A stretch of DNA of 64,000 nt from Agriotes lineatus (lineage: Eukaryota > Arthropoda > Insecta > Coleoptera > Elateridae): contig CALNHX010007544.1 in the NCBI GenBank assembly GCA_940337035.1, positions 1 to 64,000 of the forward strand, in the 5' to 3' direction. The position numbers were made by a program, and so were the translations under genes. Positions 1 through 12,063 of this stretch are shown piece after piece; the first letter of the stretch is position 1; each line of letters begins with the position of its first letter. The notes beneath the pieces were generated by a model. The model did not search any database. It was not told the DNA's origin and was given only the letters and a program-made list of their open reading frames with translations.

Positions 1-680
1 TACTTCCTTTTACTATAAAGGAAGTATTGGATTCACCCCAAAAATTCGAAATTGAGTTTTCAACGGATCTTCACGTTTTCGAGTCCCCTGATCCCAAAAA
101 ACATATTTTTTTTCATTGGTCTGTCTGTGTGTCTGTGTGTGTGTCTGTCTGTCTGTCTGTGTGTCTGTCTGTGAACAGAATATCTCAAAAACGACAAGAG
201 GTATAGCGTTGAAACTTCATATATAAGTTCTGTGTACTATGTAGATGAGACAGCAAGCTTTTGAAGAAAATCGCATAACCGGAAGTAGGCGTTTACTCTT
301 GTGATTTTTCAGTTTTTTCGATTTTTTTCAAAAACGGCTCTAACGATTTTTTTTAAACTTTACATTTTTACTACATTTTTAATGTGTATTGATGTGAAAT
401 AGGTGATTTTCCAGTTGAATACTTCTAAAGTGGGTTTCTTTTGTTTTTTTTCAATTTTTTTTATTAACTCCTATTTTAAATAAAACACCCGGTATATTAT
501 TACATTTTTGAATTCACCTTAAAATTCTAGAGAAAATTTGTCTCTTCAACTAACACTCGATTTTGTACCGTTTTTGTAGAATTTGTAATTTTTGAAAATT
601 TTTAACAAATGGTTAAAAATTTAAAATGAAATTTTTGACTAATTATAAGATCACTGTAAAAGGAAGTTGTGTGAGTGTAT
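1..680 (+). repeat. Repeat family A, copy 1 (non-autonomous, about 670 bp)
   Basis: This is the longest copy of a repeat also present at 20735-21395, 48000-48578 and, 5'-truncated, at 49577-49978. All copies share the line 'ttcgaaattgagttttcaac', a TCTG/TGTG microsatellite (119-172 here) and an ending with 'gtgtgagtgtatcac'. The left end reads tacttccttttac, and the right end at 656-667 reads gtaaaaggaagt, its reverse complement, so the element has a short terminal inverted repeat of about 12 bp. No coding capacity is seen. The class is unknown; a TIR-type non-autonomous DNA element is the likeliest reading. Confidence 0.75.
119..172. repeat. TCTG/TGTG microsatellite inside repeat A
   Basis: A run of ctgt/gtgt units in the 5' third of repeat A. 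The same position in the copies at 20858 and 48082 holds a much shorter run, so it is an internal, length-variable part of the element. Confidence 0.8.
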
Positions 681-699
681 CACACCAGATTTTTTAGTA

Positions 700-3080
700 T
701 TGTAAATGATGCCCATCCTAGTCTTAATCTTTTCTCAATTTCGGTATTTTTATTTTCCTTTCCTAGGGCCAGGCTCAGGTATATATATTCTTTTACGTCG
801 TCTACCAGTTTTCGGCTATTTATTTCTGTTTGGATCTTCTGAGAACATGATTTTGGTTTTTCATATTTTTAATCCCTTCATTTCCGATTTCTCCTCTAAT
901 TCTGTTTTCACTTTTAGATGGTGATTATTGTCTGCTTACAAGATATTTTAAAGGATAAAAAAGTGGACCTATTATAATAAAGTTTGTCAGATACAACAAG
1001 AAAAACTTCGCTGGATCAAAAATGCTGTTCAGAGAAGATCTAACTAAACAACGGTGTAATTCAGTAAAACATTATACTATATTATTTGCTACACAGGTAA
1101 CTTTTCTGTACACAAAAGAAAAAGAAAATAATTAAATGATTTACAACACGGCGGTTCATTCATTATTTCGTAGTGTAGCAAATTTTCGCCAGCTAGTTCC
1201 TGAGCAGGATTGGGGAAGGGGGGGGGGGGGTTGTCCGGAAGCGCCATACTCGAAAAAGGCAAAACAAATCTATGGCAGAATATTTGTTTGTAAATGGAAT
1301 AGTAGTTTTAATTTTAGTCTTACTTATATAATGTACAAGGTTTCAATGTTAACAAATTTGAATTGAAAAACAGAACTCTACGATTTTAACTGGCAATTCA
1401 CTCAAGTACACGTATGTCAACTATGAGGATACAGTGACTTAAAAATCAAGTACTGCGAAAACGATAAACGGGAGTTCTCATCAAATCGTTTCAAAAATCA
1501 ATTATTTCATATAGCCGCGACCTATTCGAATGGTACCATTGAACCTAGGAGTTATTTATTTATACTTAACTGTGTATTTTCTGCGCTAAAAAGGAGTTAT
1601 TTTTAATATTTAATCTCCCGGTGAATCCTCGCAAAAGAATTAAATTTATAAAATGTTGAGGCATTTGAACACGACCAAAATGCTAACAATGTAGCCAATC
1701 TAAGAAATATTAAATACTTAATTTAAAAATAACCTATTCCGCATACATGATTGCACGAGGTGAACACCGCAGTTACACAGCAATTTCTCGGCACAATCGG
1801 TTATAAATATCACCAGCGTAAAAGGTAGGCACAACGCATAAGCTTTCATAAGACCAGCACGAACGATATTTTTAGTTTGAGCGATGAGATGACTAAAACG
1901 CTAACAGATACCTGGTGATGCATGACAGGGCACAGCGGCGTCGTCAGAGCAGCTATACAGGGCACTATACTTCAAGATGCTGTCCAACGAATGTGCAACC
2001 TGATATGCGACAGGCTTTTCCCATCAATTGCACTGGGAAAAAAACCTTGTGGTTTGAACTTCAGAGAGCTGTCACACTGGGGAAAAGTCGTGAATTCGAA
2101 GGCTACCACATGAGTTGAGGGTGCTCAGAACTGCGTCGGGGTTAGTCCTCCAGGTGCTTTAGCAAGCGACATCAATGCAACAGGGGGAGCACATGCAGAA
2201 TTGGGTACGAATAAGACGGAAACGAAAATGAGACCTAAAATCGCACAACATCGAATTCGCTGTTCAGACAAAACTAAAAAAAAACATACCAGAACTGGTG
2301 GGTGGCCTCGAGTGAGTAATCTTGCAGAAATAAATTATTATTCCAGTATAACTGGCTTCATTCTAGCAATATCACACAGCATTTCCTAAGGCTGATCAAC
2401 AATATTTACAACATTTTTGAAATTTAAATTATCCAAATGAACTGAAGGTTCCAAATAACATGCAGCCCCAGAAGCAATAATCTCACCAAATCAGTTTCAT
2501 AAAATGGCCGCCGGAAATCGTACTCACAATCTATTTTGAAAATTTTACTATAATCCCCTAAAACATTTAAGGATTTTCAAAAACGAGAAATGAATGTGCA
2601 ACCAAATATACACTTAGGAACTGTAGGTCACACTCGAAACATTTCCTCAACTGCATCGGTATGTATTTAAACGAAAAATTATACGTAACAATGCTTGACT
2701 GCATCTAAATGATAAATTACACGTAACAACTAATCTATTTGAATTCTGCCAACCATAGTTGACCCATGAAAAGGTTAAGGTGAAATATCAAAATAAAATC
2801 TGGCTGCGGCAACATTTCAGGTGGAAAGTGATTTTGGTATAATTATCTTTTTGTAACTTTTGAATTAGTGTTATTACGTTATTTATGAGTTGGGTTATTA
2901 CAATAATTTATGATTTTTTGTGTCTACCCCTTTCTCTATGATGGCATTTATTGTATGAGTTATTGGTATATTTAATTACTGTTTGATTTCTTGATCTATT
3001 CCACACGGCTGCTTAACTGTAAGTGTTATTTTTCACATACTAACATTTCCTCATTTAAACACCAGATCTAGATTATCTTG
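700..3080. other. No gene seen
   Basis: AT-rich sequence without a convincing open frame, splice-consistent exon or recognisable transposon protein. The only conspicuous item is a poly-G run at about 1219-1230. Short open frames here are of chance length and composition. Confidence 0.6.
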
Positions 3081-3084
3081 TTTT

Positions 3085-3620
3085 GAATATGTTAAACATT
3101 TTATCAATGTCAATCCTTTTTATGTCTTGGCCATAACAGACTCCTGGCTGTTGCAAATATAAGTAACCACCTTCTACAGCTCGACGACTACCATCTTGTG
3201 AGGGATGGTCGAGATGGCCGAGGATGAGAAGTTGCTTTGCTTGTTTGAAGTCAATATCAACATAAAATCATATTTATCGAGTCGAATGCGAACATTAAAT
3301 AGCTATGGATAAGCATTTTATGTGTTAATAAAATCAATATAACCATTGGAGAAATTTTGCCGCGATATGATCATTTTGTCTGTGGACGACTTTAATCTAA
3401 ATCTATATAATACCCGAGACAATACTGTCAGTTTGTTACTATATAACGGAATCTCATGAACTGAAACAGAGCATTATTACCTCATCCTCCGAATCTCTGA
3501 ATGATTTTAACATGATACTAAATTCGGCCGTCGTTTTAAGTGTAATTCAGAAACGGTTCCAGTGTTTAACGTTTCTGACCATTGTTTTGTTTGTTGTACC
3601 CTGGACTTAAATATCAATAG
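3085..3620 (+). pseudogene. Non-LTR retrotransposon endonuclease (EEP) fragment
   Basis: Broken pieces of an apurinic-like endonuclease domain can be read across frames: 'FYVLAITDSWL' near 3115, then 'YHLVRDGRDGRG' near 3190, then 'DDFNLNLYNTRD' near 3385 and 'SDHCFVCC' near 3575. These correspond in order to the ITETWL, RDGR..GGGVA, GDFN and SDH blocks of Jockey/CR1-type endonucleases. Several frameshifts and stops separate them, and no reverse transcriptase follows, so this is a dead 5' fragment. The same type of domain is better preserved at 62095-62600. Confidence 0.65.
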
Positions 3621-5570
3621 GTATTGTAACGCTAGCGTCTGCAGCAAATTTTAATTATACATTAAAAATGTATTTAATTTGTACATCGCTAATCGAGCGT
3701 TACATCTATCCGGCGCTCGAACTAATGATAACAAATCACGTACCCGCTATGCGCAAAGACACCAAAAGGCGATCCCGGTGCAGCCTCCCATTCAATGGTG
3801 CTTGCAGGTTTCTCGGCCATTTAAGTCACTTAAGTCCCCCGATCCTGACCAGCAACTGCTCTAACCTAAAAGAGCTTCCCGCCCTAAGCTTTCTTGACCT
3901 TAGACCCTGATCCTGTCCGTCCGACTTAAGTCTCTGGACTTCCCTTCCCCCAAATCCTCTCCAGACGTTATAATGTGATAGTGGTTGTCTGTCTCCTAAC
4001 ATCTCCACTAGAACCTGACCTAGACGTTAGAATGTGATAGTGTGTATCTGTCTCTTAACGCATTTCACGTTAATTCAAAGTCCCACAACCGTAGGCGGCA
4101 AGAATAATATAATTTATTCATAACCTGACCTGTAGGAATCATTTTGTACGTCCTGCATAATATTATCGCATTAGTTAATTTACGTGGAGGGTCAGCAATA
4201 TAAGTTCAACGACGCCGTCCCGTAGCCCTGAGAGCGAAATAAGCCACTTGAGCCCCGACCTAGAGATTCTTGCTGCACGCAATTCCATTTGCCCGCTAAA
4301 TACGAGCAAATTTCACCTGGGAAAATGTACGGTGTAGCTATTCCGGGAACAACACGCTGCCCTCCTAAAGCACCACCACAATCTGCACCAACCCTCACGC
4401 ACTCCCGGAGCCGCAGGTATCGCCTAGATTTCTTTAATGTCTACGTATATTTGCAGAGCACAAAGTGTAAACAAACCCCATATTTACGAATCCGCGTTTC
4501 GGACACCCAACATACAAAAACCGAATTACATACTTCACTCCCGGTCAAATGCTGCTATCGCCGACACTTAGGTGCTGAGTGTGTTGCAGTTCACCAGGAA
4601 ACAGAACAAACGCAGCCCCCGTAGAAATGGCTAATTTTATTAATATACAATTTAGTTTGCTTAGAATTATCGATTATTTTGTACAATCTAGTTAAAAACA
4701 TTATACAGTTGGTTTTATAATTTGTGTTATCCTGGCCCTATATATTAGAGTTAAAGTGAATAATTTTCTTCGATCTGAACTAACCCGAGGAAGAAGTTAA
4801 TACCCTTTGAGCCTTTACAAAATTAATGGAGATCACACCAGTTTCAAAACAATACATGACCAGAATTAATTACCAGAACTAAAGTTAAATTCGTAGGGGC
4901 AAGACGTTACAATATTACTACTAAAACTGCTGTTCTTAAATCGTTCGGAAATTATAAAGTATTGATATAAATCTAGTTAATATTTACTGGGATCAAATTT
5001 ATGATCTCTCTTTTGCGGAGATAAAGTGGCATTTTTAACCTAAATTTATTTTGTCTACTCTTGAACGTGTTTACCTAATCTTCTTATCTCTTAAAATTCG
5101 TTTTCCATATCCATTTTTACCCCTATGTCCCGTAATTATACTCTGCTTCGCCTGCTGTTGCTTGTAATCCATGTACAATTATTTTTCACTTACTTATTTC
5201 TTTTTCAAATAGTTCTATTCTCCTGCCTCATTTTCTTTCTTCGGGACAGCGCTTTCTAATTTAACCAATTCAAAATCTTTACGTATGTTATGCAGTTTAT
5301 TATACATGCTCTTATCTAAATTATCCACATTCTTCCAGTATTTTTTCAATTGTACGGTCGTATTTATTAAGTATTGTACAGCATGTCTGCTTTGTGAATA
5401 TAAATTAATTACACAAAATTCAAAAAAGTGTTGTATACCTATGCAAATATTTTGAAAGTATACAGCTAGGGCTACCTAGTTAATGATACAGTGTGAGCCT
5501 TTGTCCAGTATAATAACACAACCACCAATAAACTTATAACTGCCCCTGTACAATAGGTACATTTTTGAAC
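3621..5570. other. Unassigned; GC-richer patch 3690-4630
   Basis: The part from about 3690 to 4630 is clearly richer in G+C than its surroundings and has an open frame of 111 codons (4289-4624, +) rich in Arg, Thr and Pro. I recognise no domain in it and see no consistent splice sites. It could be the LTR or 5' leader of an old retroelement. From 4630 to 5370 nothing is seen. Confidence 0.4.
5372..5512. repeat. Repeat family B, copy 1
   Basis: About 135 bp starting 'tgtacagcatgtctgctttg' and continuing through 'atattttgaaagtatacag' recurs, diverged, at 51440-51552. The shared block ends near the phrase 'gctacctagttaatga' / 'gtctgctaatgaagca'. No termini or target-site duplication could be defined, so the class is unknown. 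Confidence 0.5.
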
Positions 5571-5571
5571 A

Positions 5572-6447
5572 CCACTATACCACAGTATATATACTTCACA
5601 GACCAGTAGCGAAACTCTCTGTCGGCACCTTTGATCTCAGGTATGCAATTTCTGTGACCCTGAATGTGGCGGCCACATTCTTAGCTGTAGTATTAGCGCG
5701 AAATTCAAATATTACGTCATAGTACTTAGCTGTAGTATTGGCGCGAAATTCAAATATTACTTCATAGTACTTAGTGGTAGAATAAAAAAATAACAATGCA
5801 AACACAAAAATCAATTGATAAATACTTATTCTTTTGAAATTATGCGATTTGCTGGATGAGGACCTATTATAATTACAAAAACCCTATTCTTTTTGGGAGG
5901 TTTATTAAAATTAAAGGGTTTTAATGAAATCTTATAAATTAGATACAATTTTACAAATCAAACAGACTACTTGTCTTCGAACAAACTCTGTAATAAGAAT
6001 ATAAAGTTTGCACATTTTTCAATAGTAAGTCAGGTCTGTTGCAGCTCTCTACCCATAACTTAGACCTAAGAGAATTGAAACCATATTTGTTTATTGTATA
6101 ATTCAATTTCAAAGTTTCAATTACCTTTCTGGATCTTTTGGGAAACTGAAAAAACTTATTTCTGGTGCTTTAAACTTCTGTGCTGATTTGCAATCCTTAT
6201 ATGCACACACGTAGCCCCCGGCTTTAACCATTTTAACAAATCTAGGTACTTACTAGGTTCGAATTTAAAATATAACCACACTCAAAGTTTTCAACACGCG
6301 AAAGATAGAACACCTTCAAACCAAAACACGAGACAGCTGATTGAAGTGCGGCCATATTCTAAGCGGTATATTTTGGGACATGCGCATGAAATTCTCAAAT
6401 CCTGAGTTTCGCTACTGGGGTTTGTTTATACTGTGACTATACCTGGT
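5572..6447. mobile_element. Non-autonomous TIR element, about 0.88 kb
   Basis: The left end (5572-5625) and the reverse complement of the right end (6395-6447) share TATA..CACAGTATA followed by an exact CCAGTAGCGAAACTC. Further in, a block gaatgtggcggccacattct on the left has a partner at about 6345-6362 (gtgcggccatattcta) on the right. No transposase is encoded. A 46-bp tandem duplication lies inside at 5683-5775. It sits just upstream of zinc-finger gene A. Confidence 0.55.
5683..5775. repeat. 46-bp direct tandem duplication
   Basis: Two near-identical copies of a unit starting 'agctgtagtattagcgcg' and ending in 'catagtactt' follow each other directly. They differ at two or three positions, for example tacgtcat versus tacttcat. 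Confidence 0.8.
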
Positions 6448-6883
6448 TATGTATGCTGAATTGGCAAAAATTGATGTCACAAATCGTGTCTCGCCCGACA
6501 CTTGTGTACAATTAACCGTGCGAATTTCTATCCGCCTTTATAATAGTAATACGCACTTCGCTCGTAATAATAAAATTGTACTTATTTTTGATTACCTATA
6601 TGAAAAATTTAATATGCACTATGAAATACCAATAAGTCACTTTAGTCCTACCTCATTCCTTAATTTCAATGGTAATTAAATTTAAACAAACGAAAGTAAA
6701 TGGGAGAACTTCACAGCGTTTTAATAATATCCTATTGCGGGATACTTTGTATATTCGAGTAGTTCTAATGACGATGCGTGCTATGAAAGGTGTTTAGTGG
6801 TGAATAAACATTATTTATTTTAAATTATGTTTTCTCCTAAGCTGAACGAGTTATTCTCGCTATTAAATATTTTATTTTTTCAT

Positions 6884-6966
6884 GTAAGTAAATATATTGC
6901 AACACAGTTATAAGGTATTTGTTCATATCTTAACCTATCTAAATTGTCCTTGCGTTTTGTTTTCAG
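6884..6966 (+). other. 5' UTR intron of zinc-finger gene A
   Basis: A strong donor (cat|gtaagtaaa) at 6884 and an acceptor (gttttcag) ending at 6966 bound an 83-bp intron placed 25 bases before the start ATG at 6992. The same arrangement occurs in gene C (36828-36924) and in dead copy D (55961-56054), with some sequence similarity in the intron. This conservation between copies supports the splice sites. Confidence 0.65.
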
Positions 6967-6991
6967 ATATTCTTTTAATATTATTATAATA

Positions 6992-8488
6992 ATGGACGTA
7001 CAAGATGCAGTGGTTGATCATACTTCATTTAATGCAGTAACGAGTAGGTTACGTAAACCACTCATGAAAGTTGATGAAAGTAAAGTAGTCGGAAACATAA
7101 ATATAAAGCAAGAGGTCATGGAAGGCACCATCTGCAACACGGCTTATCACGGATTAAATATTAAGAAAGAAGAAGTTGATATTAAAGATGAATTGCTTGT
7201 TATGCCTGCAGCAAGTGGAGGCCCATTAGAAGAACACTTTGCCTGTAAACTCTGTAAATATGAAGCAGAAGACGAAAGTAATATCTTAAAACACATGGTA
7301 ACTCATACGAAACAATTTCATTGGTGTTCCATTTGTGATTATAAAGCAGTACACAAAGAGAGCTTACATATTCATATGAGAACACATACAGGTGAAAAAC
7401 CATATTCTTGTTCTATATGCACATATAAAGCAGCATACAAACATCATTTAAGTGGACATATGAGAACACATACTGGTGAAAAACCGTATTCATGTGTTAT
7501 TTGCAAATATAAATCGTCAAAGAAAGTGGGGTTAGTTAGTCACATGAAGAAACACACAGGAGAAAAACCTTATTCATGTTCCATTTGTGAATACAAAGCA
7601 GCATGGAAAGGTAGTTTAGTTTCTCACTTGAAGATACATACAGGCGAAAAACCGTACACGTGTTCTGTATGTGACTATAAAGCAGCTACAAAACAGTCTT
7701 TAATGACACACATAACAACGCATACAGGTGATAAACCTTACTCTTGTTCTGTTTGCGAGTATAAGGCAGCAAACAAAGGTAGATTAACTGAGCATATGAG
7801 GACTCATACAGGAGATAAACCTTATGCGTGTTCCATATGCACTTATAAAGCAGCATATAAAAATCATTTAACTGGGCATATGAGGACACATACCAAGGAA
7901 AAACCTTATTCATGTTCTATTTGCAAATATAAAACAGCAAATAAAGGTAACTTAGTTCAACATATGAAGACACATACAGGCGAAAAACCTTACTCTTGTT
8001 CTATTTGCGAATATAAAACAGCAAATAAAGGTAATTTATCTTCACATATGATGATTCATACAGGAGAGAAGCCTTATTCCTGTTCGATATGTACATATAA
8101 AGCAACCTACAAAAGTCACTTAAGTGGACATATGAGAACGCATACAGGAGAAAAGCCTTATGCATGCTTAATTTGCGGATATAAAACAACACATAATGGT
8201 AGTTTAGTTAACCATATGAGCATACATAAAGGAGAAAAACCTAATTCTTGCTCTATTTGCGAGTATAAAACAGTGGAGAGAGGTAACTTAGTTCGACATA
8301 TGAAAACACATACAGGTGAAAAACCTTATTCTTGTTCTATGTGCGGGTATAAAACGGCACACAATAGTAGTTTAGTTAAGCATATGAGCACACATAAGGG
8401 AGAAACACCGTATGTGTGTTTTATTTGCAATTATATGTCTGCAAAGAAACATAGTTTAGTTAAACATATGAAGCTACATGGGTACTAA
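6992..8488 (+). CDS. C2H2 zinc-finger protein, 15 fingers (ZNF-A)
   Basis: Single-exon CDS of 498 residues, probably a nuclear DNA-binding protein. The start is the ATG at 6992 (MDVQDAVVD), chosen because it lies after the 5' UTR intron acceptor and aligns with the starts of paralogues B and C; in-frame codons further upstream belong to the intron. Residues 1-82 form a finger-free tail with three psi-K-x-E sites (Lys39, Lys58, Lys65). Fingers 1-15 run from about residue 83 to 496, each C-x2-C-x12-H-x3-H with 'YKAA' in place of the usual Phe and mostly TGEKPYSC linkers. Fingers 3, 8 and 11 resemble each other (Y-K-x-H-L-x-G-H), as do 9/10 and 12/14, which points to internal finger duplications. 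No ZAD, BTB or KRAB domain is present. All Cys and His ligands are intact, so this is the healthiest copy of the family. DNA target unknown. Confidence 0.9.
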   Translation: MDVQDAVVDHTSFNAVTSRLRKPLMKVDESKVVGNINIKQEVMEGTICNTAYHGLNIKKEEVDIKDELLVMPAASGGPLEEHFACKLCKYEAEDESNILKHMVTHTKQFHWCSICDYKAVHKESLHIHMRTHTGEKPYSCSICTYKAAYKHHLSGHMRTHTGEKPYSCVICKYKSSKKVGLVSHMKKHTGEKPYSCSICEYKAAWKGSLVSHLKIHTGEKPYTCSVCDYKAATKQSLMTHITTHTGDKPYSCSVCEYKAANKGRLTEHMRTHTGDKPYACSICTYKAAYKNHLTGHMRTHTKEKPYSCSICKYKTANKGNLVQHMKTHTGEKPYSCSICEYKTANKGNLSSHMMIHTGEKPYSCSICTYKATYKSHLSGHMRTHTGEKPYACLICGYKTTHNGSLVNHMSIHKGEKPNSCSICEYKTVERGNLVRHMKTHTGEKPYSCSMCGYKTAHNSSLVKHMSTHKGETPYVCFICNYMSAKKHSLVKHMKLHGY

Positions 8489-10060
8489 AGAAAGACGAGC
8501 TTGTCCTGTTTGTCCAAGATTTTATCTTGACATTCTGCTTTACTTGTGCCAGCTTTTTTAGACCGTATCTAAAACCAATGGATGATGCAGTATTTTGATA
8601 TCTTCTGAGGGCGATGGCAATATAAATGGTGAAATATCACGACAAAATTTGTTAATAAATACGGCAACATCCTCTCTAAAACATAACTGAAAAATTGCAT
8701 TGTGCTCTATTTGTAATTAGAAAAACAAAACAGAGAAGTTATTTGGTGAGACAAGACGTACAGGGGAAAAAATATGAGGAAGTATGCAAAAGTAAAATCG
8801 TATTTATGAGTTTTTTCAAAACAATATTATGTTAAGGAACATGAATAAACATCTGGGAATATCCGAATTATAAGTGTATGTGTAAAGGTGGTTTGACATT
8901 GATGCATCTATGAACAACATCAAGCATTTTTTAAAACCTAAAACTTAGTCTCGTAGGCTGTACGAAGCAAAGCTTAAAGGAAGCTTCTAAAAGTTTATCA
9001 CCAAAGCAACATGTTCTACGTTCTAATTTTTCTTGCTTCTCCATTCAGCCTCTCACAAAATGTCTACACTAAACAGTCGCTGCAGCCGCCTGTGTCATTC
9101 TAATAAACCAAAAAAAGAAAAATCTTTAATTTGGTGTAAGGAATGATTTCTTGTCCAGGTCTAATGAATTATGTTAAGGTAAGTAATTACTGTATTTTGT
9201 TAATTTCTTGAATTATTCCCATAGGTTTTGATTTATTTCTACTACAGACTAAAAATACTTCATTTTGTAATTGTAGTCAAGTATTTTCTGATTTCAATTA
9301 TTTAAATGTTGTTAACTGATTTTAAAGTAGTGGCAGAGAGATGAAAAAGTAAGATAGGCTCATAATCGTCAATAGGATCATTGAAATGCAAATTGTTCTC
9401 TTTGAAAATCCTATTGTATTACAAAATAGTTATTGTTGTAATATAATTAATATAATATTACTAGAGTGTATAAATACTAGCTTATGAACATACATTTTTT
9501 TATTCACACATATTGAAAATTTAAGAAATGTTTCCTATCTTTCCTCCAGGAACTTACTGGTTACTGTTACATGTTTGGTAGTCTGTTGAAGGTTGTGGAA
9601 CCTAAAGACATAAGACACTGATAGAAGAAAAGATATAAATGATAGCGGTTGATATGATACGGATGGTTGTGGTTAAAAGAAAAATGCAGTATCAGAGCAT
9701 TTCTTAGGTGTTGATGATTGGACTGAAACTGATGAACGTGGATGATTGTAGTGCAACTTGAAACTTGTTATACTTTCTTATGGCAGTTTCAAAATGGATG
9801 TTGTTTTCGTATCTCATTCCCTACATGCTATCCATATGTACTCAACTAGTTATGCTCAGCACTCTTCTTTAGCATCTCATGCGCTTCTTATGCCCTACTA
9901 TCCTCAGACCTTTGACAATTTAGTGAACCTACTTCTTTAGGTAGAACAACTATTTGATTCGCTGCTTTCCTGACTATCAAAAACTGATGGATGCCTCTGG
10001 ATTATCTACCTCCTGAATTGTTTTGAATCATATATTGTCGAGATATTTATTTCTTTTATT
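8489..10060. other. 3' flank of ZNF-A with a ruined extra finger; then no gene
   Basis: Just after the stop, 8690-8790 can be read as a heavily damaged finger (residues TKQRSYLVR followed by a broken TGEK-like linker). It shows that the array once extended further or that another copy lay here. Possible polyadenylation signal at 8653 (aataaa). From 9000 to 10060 I see no gene or repeat. Confidence 0.5.
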
Positions 10061-10063
10061 TAT

Positions 10064-10645
10064 TTCAGATTCATGATGTTGAAGACGAATGGAAAAGAGT
10101 AGCGAGACAGTTTGAGACAACCTGGAACTTTGCACATTGTGTTGGCGAATTGGACACAAGCACATTGTAATCCAGTGAGCAGATGGTAGTGGAAGTACTA
10201 ACTTAAACTGTAAAGGCTCCTTCTCCTTCTGAACCATTAGTTGGTTACCTCCGCCTTGTATAATAGTTGCAGATGATGCCTTTGCACTCGAACTTGGTTA
10301 TAGTGAAAAGAATATGGAGTTCTAGACTCAGTAGTGCTCGTTGCTCAGTTAAAAACAGATTCGGAGTGATGTGCTCTGTATTTCGTATCTTTAGTAAACC
10401 AATCCCTTTGAGTGAAGAAACCACTACAGCTGGCTTCACCATTTGTCATTCTGAGAATGAGAACTTTATACAGCCCTCCAGTAACTTGTGATTGTGATCA
10501 GCAAGATGAACCTGTTATTTCAGGAGCATGGCGTGCTACTACACAAGGAGAACAAAGCATGACTCAACATAGAACAACGCCTCAAAGATCAACTGAAGAC
10601 GCAAAAGAAGGTGATATTGTGGCTTTAGAGGCGAATAACATTTAA
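10064..10645 (+). pseudogene. PIF/Harbinger (HARBI1-like) nuclease remnant
   Basis: Translated pieces match the order of a DDE_Tnp_4 nuclease: 'WKRVARQFETTWNFAHCVGE' at about 10092, followed by a decayed middle; 'IIVADDAFAL' at about 10260; 'RLSSARCSVKNRFGVMCSVF' with 'RIFSKPIPL' from 10325; and a tail with YSPP and 'GAWR' at about 10530. The blocks are in different frames with internal stops. The expected catalytic 'ALDGKH' after HCVG is replaced by 'ELDTST' and a stop. The last piece ends at a stop at 10645. No TIRs were located. In live elements this nuclease acts with a Myb-like partner; here it cannot be functional. Confidence 0.7.
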
Positions 10646-12060
10646 ATTATAGCACTAATATTTCTAGAGATCAAAAATTATTGAACTAAAATGTAAAATT
10701 TTGGTGGCAAAAAATAATTAATTTAAAAATAAAATATTTCTAAATGTATACCAGTGTAATGATGAATTCGAAAGTAGTTTTTAACATATCAAACAAAATT
10801 CAATGTCAAAATTGCAGCTTCTTGATAAAGACAAGGTGTTCTCATTGTGTTTTTGGTGACATTAATTTTGTTTGGATATAGGCTATTTATTTTTTGGTGT
10901 TTTACCTTAAACACAAATGTTAAAGCATCATAGAATATGCAACTTGATGTCTTCAGTGCCTGTTCGATTTCTGTGGATGTAAATGCGTGGGTTTTTAATG
11001 TTGTGTTTTACATATACATACGGCAAGCTTATTCCGCGCTTTGATTTTGAAATGGTTGTTATTGCAGTTTGGATCATGTAAGTCTCAAAGTACAATGGTT
11101 TCCTGATAAGCTTCTATTAAGCAACATGTTGTTACGTTTGTCCACTAGTATAGCATCAGATGGCATTTAACGACATTTCAGTTACTTATAGTTGCCTCGG
11201 TATTAAACAACCTTAAAAATAAGAGAGTACGCAAAATTTAATTTAAAAACAGTGTGTTGAACTGATGAGTATCAGGTTTTCCGTAATTAACCTTTCGGCG
11301 GGCGCGCTGCTGTAAAAAGTACAACAGTCGAGAATTTTCGCGAAAGATTTGAGAATTGATCATTGATTTAGAATTTCTAAAATTCATCAAACTTTATAAT
11401 ATAAAGATTGAGTGAAAAAAAATCAGCAATGGCGCCATTGCATAAAACGATATCACTCACTTATACCTACAACCAAAGTTATTCATAAATTAAAATTTTG
11501 CTAGTTTTTCTATTTCTATGTTGGATATGTAAAAGTCAACTTCATGTGGGATAAAATAAATAAGACAGAATATAAAAACCCATGTAAATTTAGTTATAAT
11601 TTAGATAATGTGAATATTTTTGTTATCTGATGCACAACATACGTGTCATCTATGGACGAGGGCTCAAAGTATGATGTATAGTAACTATATAGCCTGTTTC
11701 TACTGTAAATAGCACATTATATGTGATATATAAGTGCATTAGTTATAAACTGAAAGAGAAAAGTGTGTAGCATTTCAGATAAATAAAAATTAATGAATGA
11801 GTGAATATGAATTTATCAATATTCTATAAATTGCAACACTGGAACCTCCCAAATAGATTTATCTGCTGAAGGTGTAGTTTGTGTAAATTTTGATATAACA
11901 ATAATTATTAAGGTTTGTTATTTTGTTCAGAACAGTGCTACTAATTGTGAAATATTTTGCGTGTTCTTTTATAAAAATTTAAATTTGTACTATTTCAATT
12001 GTAGCAGCACTTTTCAGGTTAAGCCCGGAAACAGTATAAAGTTATGAAGCTTCTGTAATT
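10646..12060. other. No gene seen
   Basis: AT-rich sequence, no exon-like open frames and no repeat that recurs in this window. A small patch at 11296-11345 is richer in CpG (ggcgggcgcgctgc). Confidence 0.55.
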
Positions 12061-12063
12061 CTC

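Noticed and set aside
1217..1232. Poly-G run as a G-quadruplex regulatory element
   Set aside because: A single homopolymer with no further G runs or nearby gene.
4289..4624. 111-codon open frame on + strand
   Set aside because: GC-richer local composition explains its length; overlapping open frames exist on the other strand, no domain or splice support.
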